A stretch of DNA of 64,000 nt from Paralvinella palmiformis (taxonomy: Eukaryota > Annelida > Polychaeta > Terebellida > Alvinellidae), in NCBI GenBank assembly GCA_025642065.1, contig JAODUP010000056.1:542001-606000 (forward strand), written 5' to 3'. Every line of letters begins with the position of its first letter. Within the stretch, counting starts at the first letter, position 1. Shown here in pieces: positions 49,382 to 61,058 of this stretch. The position numbers were made by a program, and so were the translations under genes. The notes under the pieces were generated by a model. It did not search any database and had not been told where the DNA came from. It saw only the letters and a program-made list of their open reading frames with translations.

Positions 49382-52300
49382 TATATAAGAGTTCATTATC
49401 ACCAACAACTACATTAACCACATTCCGAGCAGCACATATAGTAAACAGGACAACAACTAAATCACTTGACTAGATCAACATTTGACATTTGTTAACTTTG
49501 AGCAGGCACCAAACACAAATAGTGCCACCAATGAGACACGCAATATATACGACCACTAACTACGAACCATTCAATCTGCTGTTACTGGTCAGGGCCAAGT
49601 CACGACTAAAACCATTTTCCGATATCAATGTGGTCGAAGAAGCCATGTGACTGACGCCATGATGTGGAGTGCTTACTCCACTCGAACCTACAGTGAAGAG
49701 ACTTCACCATCAACATGATATGGGAAGGAAAAAGTGATTGGAAGACAGAGTGTTCGCATACCCAAACTGGCACCAGTAACTTTGAATAAGTAACACAAGC
49801 TTAAAAAGTGCCGATAAATTAATTAAAATGACTATACACAAATTATATTCTATTACCTCGTCAAAAGCTGTAACTCAGTTACTTTAAACTTTGCTCAATA
49901 TTAAGAAATATGAAAATGACGTAATACAGTTATCACAAGCACACATACCTCCAGATGTTCTTGATAGGCTCCCTACACGACTCAGGTTAACTGGACTTTC
50001 GACACCTTGGCTCTGTCTTGATCCTACTGAGAGATTTTTCGAACGTGATAATGGTGTTATACCTTCCTTCAGTTGTTCAGGTTCAGATGTATCTTCATCC
50101 TACAAATATCAAGAGAAATTTAAAATAATACTATTGGAATACAGTAATCAATACAATGGATCATTAAATGTAATCATTAAAAGGTGGTGGTTTGTTAATT
50201 AGCAATCAATCTTTGAGCCGAGTCTGATTCCCTTTTGCAATTGTGTTAATAATAATGTATGTTAAGAAATGTCTCCAAGTATCAATTCCCTGAAGAAGTG
50301 GCTTTACCGTATTTAGGATAATTTAATAAGTAATTAAGTTCTTATTTATAATATTACAACCTTTTTGAATTTGAACAAGTCTCTCTCTCTCTCTCTCTCT
50401 CTCAGTTTGTGTGTGTACATATGTGTGTGTATGTGTGCATGCATGTACTTTATGGACAAAGTTGGCATTCCAACATTTTTTTAGTTCAAAGGATTACCCA
50501 CACTGATTGACATTTGTGATGTACTCACATACAGATAAGTGGTACGAGTCATAAGGAGGAAATAAAATATGTATAAACGTATAATGACAGCAGGCGAACA
50601 TGAATATGGAACCTATTGTCAAGTGTCCCCATAAACTACCAAATGTTCTAAGTGTCCCCACTTTTCTTTACGTGAACTGGATTTTGCTGTTGATAATAAC
50701 CTATAATGACGGTTTCCATATAGCAAAATTAGAATACTAATAAATTATATATAACTTAGAGATATGATTGATGATGATAATGAGGATTGATGTTTTACGG
50801 CCACTTTTGTGCACACGATAGGCTAAATGGGCCGAGCTACCTCCAAAGGTAATGAAACAAAGTCTAAGATGAAACACCCTTCAGATATGCTCATGCCTAG
50901 ATTCGAACATGGTGGTAGTGATCTGTGGTCCAACACGATACCGTTAGGCCACGGAGGTGCCCTGGCTTAGAGATATGACGTGACCAATTAAAAAACGTAC
51001 AACTGTGAGAAAATGCACAAAGTAGGTAATGTTAAAATTTGATGTAAAAAAGAAAGAAATCTTGGGAAAAGCTCAATATATTCATGATGCTCAGCCTTTT
51101 CAATAGCAGCCAATGTCCAATGCCATACATCGTCTATTTTATAGTCCCTTGTCGCCTATTTTATCACCAGAAAATCAGTTGGCTACTTTGCTTTGGAGGA
51201 AAAGGTGGGCTAGAATGCACCAAATACTCCATTTTCCCCAACCTTTTCAGGGGAGAATCCCTAACCCCACTTCCAATGGAGAAAGGTCACTACTGTGTTA
51301 GAGTGTGACTACCATTATCTAATGGGCAGCCCTCCACTACCATCACCTCCTCCCTGCATCCATACCTCCTTCTACCAACACCGGGGCAATGGTGTCAATG
51401 TGTTTTTACAGGCCACCACAGGTGAGCTGCTGCCTACATTTTGTAAGGGATCATCTACTCTATTCCCTACTATAAAGGTTGGATGCTATGTACTAAAATG
51501 ACATTAACGAACCTGCACATCAAAGTCTTCTTCAAGAACAGCCAGCTGTTGGCTATGTTTTTCTAGCTGTGACTGGTAAGCTATTGGGTTTGAAAGTGCT
51601 TCAGCAAAATCTGGAAAAGATTAAGTAAGTTAGTTATATTAAAAATACATTATTCTTATATTTATTCATCTGATAAAATGAAACTGCATGACAACTTTTA
51701 TTTAAAATTTTTTCACTGGAAAAGTTACAAGTTGCCTGTTTAATTATTAAAAGTAATAAATTGAAATTTCAATGTTGAATAATTTCAAATTGTTTCCAAT
51801 TACCAGCAAATGCATCTGGGATATAATCCCTGACAGTGATGTGTACGAACAATGTGGCTATACCCTGTGGCTGATTTAACTCATTACGAAGACAAATATG
51901 TCTGTATCCTGAAATGAGAGAAACAGAGTGAGTGCTGAAAAATGGTTAACATTTATCTGCGAACAAAATACTTGGCATCTTGTTAACTTTTTATTTACTA
52001 GTTTATAACAAAGTTTTGTATCAGTCTGTTTTATAAATAATATCCCTTGTAACACCACAGTTTCTAATCTTGCCATAATTGTGTGCATACAGCTCCATAA
52101 GCAGAACAGATGTTTCTTCATTCACATCAGTCAGACAGTTTTTACATTTGAGTGAAATGAGGTATAAGGAAATCTAACAGCTGGACTCTGATACTCGTAT
52201 CAGGATTCTAACTAAGAAGCTTCAGATAAGTGTCTATCAATTCTTTCATGCACCAGAAATAGGTCTGGTAAAATAATAATACTCACCTGGTCGGAGACCT

Positions 52301-52512
52301 TCTACTGGCAAAGCTCTGTGACCCAGTAGCTTGTTATTTTCATCATAAACTGCTATACGTAATGTGGCCAGGTTTGGTAAGACAACCTATAGATATGAAG
52401 CAAAATCTACCATCAGATGTCTTTTTTTAACACAAGTTGTCTGTAGTATCACAACTATGTATTTTAAGTCTTAATAGAGAAAATAATATTGATATGCATT
52501 TTTTTTAGGTTT

Positions 52513-52559
<47 letters not shown>

Positions 52560-55500
52560 CAACAATAAGATTGTTCTTTATATTAAAATATATGCAATTG
52601 TTTCAATTTGAATATTGGGCTTAACAAATTTTTTTAGGGGCCATTCATAATTATCCTCATTTTGACAAGTGTAAAAAAACTTTTTCTGATCCCCTCCTCC
52701 TTGAAAGTGTACAAATGTAAAATGTTGAAAAATATTTGAAAGTTGCCATATTTTGCAAAATAAATACATTCTTCTAACGGAACATTATTTTCTCATTTCA
52801 TAATTTTTTTTTTATTCATTCAGTCATTACATGTAAATGCTTGTGTTTGTTTGTATGGTGAGTGAAATTTATTTTCCCCGGTGGAACAGAAATAATTCGA
52901 TGAATGAGTTAGTCAAGATATTTAGCCAAGGTCACATGTTGGAAATAATGCCATGGGGCACTCCTTAGAGAAATAAATCCAATAAACACAGGTGTGAGGT
53001 GTATCTGAACCACAACCTCGAGATTTGCCATGGAAGATAGTTCCATGAAATGAATCCCAAATTATAAATAAATGAATTATTCAAAGTTTGTGTACCTTTC
53101 TGAAAACGAATGGTTCTTCATCATAAAATGGATTAATTCCATTGCCTGGCAAGGTTTTTGTCTTGAACTTCTTTCGTACAGTGTCAGCTGGCAAGCCATA
53201 CATGTCAACTTCAACAAAGGTACCTATCTTCTTATCAGATAAAAACTGACCTGAAACGACCTAAATAAAAGAAAGTAGATATATAACATTAGTCACATCT
53301 AGTCATCTCTTGAAAGTTTTTAATCTGTTCTAAAAAGACACATGTTCAGAGTTGCTTTCACAGATAAATAATACTTTTTACAGACATATTATTTTGGGTA
53401 TTATTATATTACATATGATTTGTATAGTGCCTCTGAATGGTTCCTGCTAGTAAGGGTGATTTATTAAATATACATTATTATTATTATTAGTTAGGTCATT
53501 ATCATAATAACACAACATCTTCCTTGATTTAATAGATTATAAAGTTTTGTGTAAAAAGTGTAACATACTTTTAGGCATAATCTACTGTTGTAGACAAGAT
53601 TTAAGAAAAACCTAATGGATTTCTTACAACATAAAATAAACTTTTAGTTGACTTAAGAACCAGGTAAGCCTTAATAAAACGCTTAACATAATGATATGAT
53701 AAATTTTTAATGTCATACTGAGTGTTAGCTATTATATATGGTTTCATCACCAATGGTATTTACTTTTAATGTACACGTATTTTATCCAATAGGAGTTTGT
53801 GCTTTTGAATTCTTTTAATATTTGTAGACTTTTAAGTTCATATGTGTAAGTTCAATTACACTTGATATATTTAATATTACTGTAAATATTATACATCTGT
53901 AAACATAAGGAAGTTGGTAAGCAGTTGTGAGACTAAATACAATTACAGGATGAAACATAATAGCCATTTATGGACTAAGTTTATCTCACTATGGAGAATT
54001 CCATTATGAAAGAAGAAAATGGCAAGAGAGTCCAAACCGAATGTAATTTTAAGGGAATATCAGGTGACAGTTAAAGAGACAATGAACTACATTCGACTAC
54101 TTTCAGATTAACTATCTCCATCTGAACCTGTAGCATAAATCATTAACTCTTTTCTCTGTCTCTCTCTTGAGTGTGCATGTATATGTGCACACACATATAC
54201 ACCAAACATAGAGAAGGAATAACCTGTGATCTGGATGTTTGTACATTTGATGTTTTATGGCCATTTTGTGCACATGGTAGGCTAAATGGGCTGAGTGACA
54301 TCTAAAGGTAATGAGGCAAATTGAAAGGTGAAACACCCTTTAGACATGCCCACACCGAGATTTGAATTCAGATGGTTGAGATTGGCAGCCAACTGTGCTA
54401 CCTGAGTTAGGCCATGGATGTGCCCCTAAACTGTGATCTAGACTTACTTACCTTAACTTCTACTGTACCAGCTACAATGCCATCAACAGTCGACTCAGCA
54501 AAAGGATCAAACTGTCTGTCTTTTCTTCGCATAAAATCGGGTTTCAAGATGTATCCAGTCCTTCCATTGTATTCAAATATGCCCAAGTTCAACTGCATAG
54601 CCAGATCTAAATTCAGGTAAGTAACCAATTAAGCACTGGATATACAACAGAGATCGTGGAATCCACACAAAATCTATGCAAACCTTATGAGCCACTTCTT
54701 ACCTAATGTTTGAAAGTTAAGGGCAACCAGCTGACATCCTGCATTCCAAAAGATCTGAATGAAAAACCTTAATTATTATTAACAAGCAACAAGGCTAGCT
54801 CACTTAGGATATGCATTAAATATAACTGGTTTATGTTGTATACAATACATATTCTTAAGTATTACTTCATTAGTAAATGCTACTTGTTTTATAAGTTTTT
54901 ATTTCTACAGAGTTGCTTTTGCTGACCATCTGACAAGGTGGTTCTTAAATAATTATTTTTATAATCTGATCAAAATCGGTTAATACCTCTATTTTTGATG
55001 AGGTGTAAACCTATGACAGAGTTTGCATCAATTGAAAGTCATTCATGCACAACTTGACCCATTCTGAGTGCACATTGCAACCAAAATGCCATAAAAGAGC
55101 AATGAAACTGAATTCTGAACAAAGCTCTTATTGTCTGCAGATCCAGAATGGGGACATTTTACTGTTCTTAGATGACAGATGATTCACTGTATCCCAAAAT
55201 GAGAGCTGAATGAGGGCGTGGAGATTCCAGGGTGAATGGCTTACATGGATTTAGTGCTGGCTCAGTGATGATGATGGGGGATGGCATTAGTTTAGGGAAT
55301 TGCACAAATCTGTATATTCTTTCAATGGGGTGGAGGACAAATTCATATACCATGATGAAGTACTGGAACCCATCATACAGCCATTTGGTGTTGCAGTGGG
55401 GGCTGGGTTTATTTTACTCACCCATACAGTGCTAATGTCTCTATGAACTTCCTTGAGCAAGAGGGGCCAGCTAGTTCAATGGACCTGAATTTGATATAAC

Positions 55501-58500
55501 AATAACATTGCTAGGACATGGTTGGGAGTCATGTTCCAGTCTGTGATCATCCTCCAATGTCAGTTAATGATGTCAGAACAGCCCCCATTAAATTCCTATG
55601 TGTATGTGGGGTGACTAACAAGTTACTGACATATGGTTGGCAAAATGTGTTTAGAAAATACTGTTGTTTCCTTTTTTTAAACAAACATCATGTTTATTAA
55701 GGGAAAAAGTTGTGTTTATGTTAATACTGTGACTCAGGTACTTCTCAAATCATAAAAAAAATCTATAACAATGCAATATCTAGTTGAGAAATGCAAAATT
55801 GGCAGAATAACTAACAAATATAATTTGCTCACTTAACTGTTTTGAGTAGTGTATAATAAATGCAACCAGAACACTCACTATACCAGAGTTAGAGTTACTT
55901 TTAACCAAATTAAATAATCCCAAACTTGCAGATAGGCAGATAAATAGCAAACATTTTAACTATAACAGAAAAAGCTAAGAACTATGGTGGATCTAAACAA
56001 ACAAACAAACAAACTCTAAACTGGAGAATATTTAAAATCACATGGAACAATGAAAGCTCAATAATTAACCTGATAATGGTCAGTATCCCATTACTAATGT
56101 TGTTTTAACAAATAAGACAGATAAGTCCAATTTAAAAAATACTTACTAATAGTAAAACTGATCTATTTAAGGCTAAAATACTTACCTGAGGCATGTAATT
56201 ACTAGAATCAACCCTTGTACCCTTTGGATATATCCTACTTAGTTGACGCTTATTATAGCTGAAAATAACAACCTGAATTCAATTTCATACAAGTTCCATG
56301 TATGTGCATGAAAATGCACATACATGGAAAGTATATTTGATTTGACACGCACACACACACGCACGCACGCACACTGAGGCACCACATATCTGAGTATAAA
56401 AACCTCTGGATTCAATCCCCTAATAAACCAGCCAGTATTTATAAATTATTATAATCTGTCCCAGGTATTTTTCCTCTACTCTTCAGTCACACTAGTCATC
56501 AAACATACTTGACAAAATCAACTGGAAACTCTTTCAGTAATGCTGTTGCTTGCGTCTCCACAAATGATATACATTCATAACTTCTATTACGGTCTGCAAA
56601 ACAGAAAAACAGGCAATCACACATCTTAGTTTATAAAAGAGGATGATGATTGATTGATGATGATCGATGTTTTATGGACATTTTTGTGAACATGATAGGT
56701 GATGATGATGATTGATGTTTTACAACATTATTGTGCACACGGTAGGCTAAACGGGCCGAGCGACCTGCAAAGGTAATAAAGCGAAGTCAAAGATGAAACA
56801 TCCTTCAACTTTGGCCACGCCGAGATTCCAACTCAGGTGGTAGTGATCTGTGGTCAAATGCGCTACCAACTAGACCAAGCCCCATTACACAAGAGGAAAC
56901 AAATTATTGATTTTCTGGTTTTTATAACAATATTTATGTAACTAGGTCAAGAAATGCTAAGCTTGATTTACAAGACATCTACAAATTATACAAACTAGAT
57001 TTGAATTATATTCTACACACAAAACATGTACAATTCTATTCATCAATGATGAAACACTAATATCGAGCTAATTATTAAATTTTCTGTATCAGCTGTGACC
57101 AGTAATGTCTAACCATTCAGTGCTTTAGAACATTCTTGAATAAGGGACTTTATAATTTTTTTTTAATAATAATAAGCTAATTTATATGTTAAATTAATGC
57201 ATTAAACAATCCCAAAGTAAATATAGTTTTGGTTTAAATACTAATACCCTTTCTTAAATAAAACAAAATGTTAGTAACATTAAATGAATATACTCATCTG
57301 TACATAATATATATTATGAGTTCAGATAATAATTATAATAATATGTGATAGTTACATAGTACTTTATCCAGCTTTATAGCTGCTCTAAGGCACTTTACAG
57401 TATTATCATACCAACTCTGACCTGTTCCAAGCTAGCACACATCTTAACTCTTATGGAAGCAAACAACACATGCTGCCATTATAGGTACAAAGTGTTACTC
57501 AAACGCAGAGCCATGATGCCCTGTCAGGTTCTCATTTCTGGCTGAGTGAACCAGTGAAACATTATTAATCACAGTTTGTTCTGTCAGTAATATATCTTGG
57601 ACCCAAATACTTGGTATAGTAAATTTTCCTGTATTCCCCCCACCTCCCCTTTCTATTAATAATAATAATAGTAGTAATAGTAACAAATGAACAGCTACGT
57701 AGATTCATGAATCTACACTTGTAAATGTTCACTTCTGTGTTTTAAAGTAAGGTATTTTACTATATGCTAGTGAATAAAGTACCATACTTACTGTCTGCAT
57801 ATTCAAATGAGTGAAAGCGTGCAGGTTGCATATAGTTGACTAGAGCAGACATTTCCATGCCAGCTTCCGCTTCCTGACCAGCTGTACCCTAAATAATAAG
57901 AAACCATAGTATTTGATATAAGACACCATATAATGAGATAATGAGACATTCTATTCAATTACTGATATCAGACACCCCATGGTACTGATAATATGTAACA
58001 CTAGTTAAAGTAAATGTTACACAAGTTACCTTGGAACAGAAATAATACAGGATAATGCAAGTCACAGAGATAATGTGGGTACCTCATAACAAACAGATAT
58101 GACATTAGGTATGAAGTATCAATGATAATGTGACAATCCTTGTAACAGAGGTAGCATAATGTGGTACAAACTCATGTGAGGGAATCTTTCACTTTTTACA
58201 TTCTTCGATGAATGCAACTCAAAATAATAAAAATATGAATAAAGTTTGCTGATAATGTGCCGTAATAACTCAGCTGAGCAGTAATCTATAATGCAAAAGG
58301 TCCTTGGTACAAAACCACCTTGCCTCTGTTGGTGTTTTATATATACACCAAGAGGGACAAGGTGGTTTCAGCCACAAAAATTACGTGGTGAATTAAACTT
58401 ATTCATTGAATATTTTGTTGTTGCTAAAGTGGCAATTAAAAATGATGCACTTGTTGTTGGTAGTGGTGTATAGTTCAATACATCAGGGGTCAAATGTAAA

Positions 58501-58845
58501 TGTTTTAGAATATTAATATATTACTATGATCATATTCAGTGGAATGGTTTACTTGAACAAATGCCATTTTGCTAATTGTTTTACTCCAGCCAACATGAAC
58601 TGGATAGTAAATATATTGAAATATTATATTGTGTAGAGGCAACATAAGAAATGCTTAATCATGTTATTAATGAGTAAGAGGGGGAGAATTTTTCACACCT
58701 AGAACCCTGGATGTTTGGCTTAGTTTAGTATTATATCTTTCTTTTTGGAAAAATCTGAAGTCTCACAGAATGCAACACCCTGGGTAGAGTCCTATATCTA
58801 CTCATGTATTACTATAATAATTGGACAAATTAGACACCAGCAAAC

Positions 58846-58883
<38 letters not shown>

Positions 58884-61023
58884 CTCTTTTTTATCGACGA
58901 TAATATCACCCTCTCCAGTAACGACGACTTCTTCGTCATCCTCATCAACATCACTCTCTGACTCGGTATCTGAAACTAAATCTGCTGATGGCTCCACAGG
59001 TGGCACCAGTGTATCTTCTGGTTGTATGCTAGTGCTGCGCTCTGGTGATTCATGTTCACTGGTTTCAGTGGTTTCTGTCTCCTCTTCAGCAATTGCCTTC
59101 TCTGAGAGTGAACCTGTATTAGATGCTTGACGAACAGCTCGTGTTTTGCCTATTGAATATATGTAGAAATGAATGAGTACATCATCATTATTACTACCAG
59201 CGAATTATCATAGTTCAAAGCAGTTTCACAGGTATGAAATCTTTGTGATTTATAGCAATTAACATCCACCCAAAATATAAATAATATAAAATAGACTATT
59301 GACAGAAACAGTACATTAAAAAACATGAATATTAATGGTGATTATTTTGAGATAAAAGAAGAAAATTTCAAATCATCTTAATCTCTGTACATGTTTGTAC
59401 ACAGGTGCAATTAATAGTTTTATAATCACAATTATTATTAATAACCAAGACAAATCACCAACTAATTAAACTACTTGTCACTAACATGCACCATTTACAA
59501 ACATATTCTATATAGCTAAAGGCAAAAAATATGACAATAATAAATGGATCTGTGAGCATAACATAACATAACATAACATAATATCTTGTCTGCTTTATTA
59601 CAAATGTGTTGGCAATATACTGGAGCTTCTCTAAAACAGATGGTCATTTACAGCAGATTCTGGCATTTCTATGAAAGGAAAAGAGAGACAAAACAATGAA
59701 CAATCTGTACTATTTTGTATCACTTCTCATCAATTATATTCCTAAAATTCAGGGTGACAGAAATCTCCCCCCCCCCTTTCAACTAATGATATTGGAACAT
59801 TTTTAATACATGTAATGTGACAGATCGCAACGCATTAAAGAACAAGTAAATCATGCAGGAAAATAATAATTATTCATGGACTGTTAATAGCAATTGGAAC
59901 AACAAATAACATGCACAAGATGTCAGTAAACTAAAGGCAGTGTAATTCAACCATCAACACATTTACAATACAGGTAAGAAATAACTTCAATTTCTCTGAT
60001 GTCCAGCGATAATTTCAAATTTAGTCAACCAACATGGTCCTTTCCACGATGGAAAGAGCGATAGTAATTCTCCTGTTCATCATATAAAGGAATAACAGCC
60101 TATTTGTCCCAATGAGTCCCAATTAACTTAGAAATATTTGGTGAATTATTAGATGGGCAGCAAAAAATCTTACTTTTATGGGCTAAGAATATATAGGAAA
60201 TTACAGGGAACTTTTTCATATTTTTATTGACTCACTGGAGCAATTAAATGATGACTAGTGAATTTTACTGAAGGATCCACATATAAGGAGTGGTTTTCCA
60301 CTTGTCTGGTGGCACTAAATACTTCCTACTATCATTTATCATATCTGTCTATATTATTGCTGCTCTTGGAAAGATTTTGTTAAATTGAAATGTTGTTGTT
60401 TTAGAGCCACTTTTCTGAACAAAGATGGCAAATTAAGGGTTGAACAATCTCCAAACTAACGAAGATAAGTAAAGATGAAATAGCCTTTAGACATAGCCTG
60501 GCCATGCAGGGTTTGAACTGAGGTGGTAGAGATCTGTGGCCTAGCATATTACCAGTTAGCCCAAGGGGATATAAATTTCCTACATTATGATACAATCATA
60601 AACAATTATTTTGGAGCATTTGCATCAACTGTGAAAATCATCAAATTTCATCTTTTTCAACCAAGTAGTGCTATAGTAGCACTATAATTTAATTGGCTAA
60701 ACAGTTTAGGATCTGTACGGAAAGTGCACGAAAACAAGTACCTTTTAAAGATCAGGTCTTTTAATATCATAAAGACTTTAAAATTTATCAATGCTGAAAA
60801 AGATGAAACCCTGGATATCATATTTACAGCCATCAACTAAACTAGAATTTCTATGAGACAACAGTAGATTTCACTCCCAACCCTTAAGTTCGGCATACAG
60901 GAAAGCTTTGAGAACATGCAAAATATGGATAATGCACATTTTAATTATGTATGAACAAACAGAAGAAAAAGTCTTTTTGTTCCATCTACACTTAGTCTCA
61001 TCTTAAGACATATAATAATGCTG

Positions 61024-61058
<35 letters not shown>

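Noticed and set aside
49891..50202. 103-codon plus-strand frame
   Set aside because: It overlaps PLC-beta exon l on the other strand and resembles no known protein.
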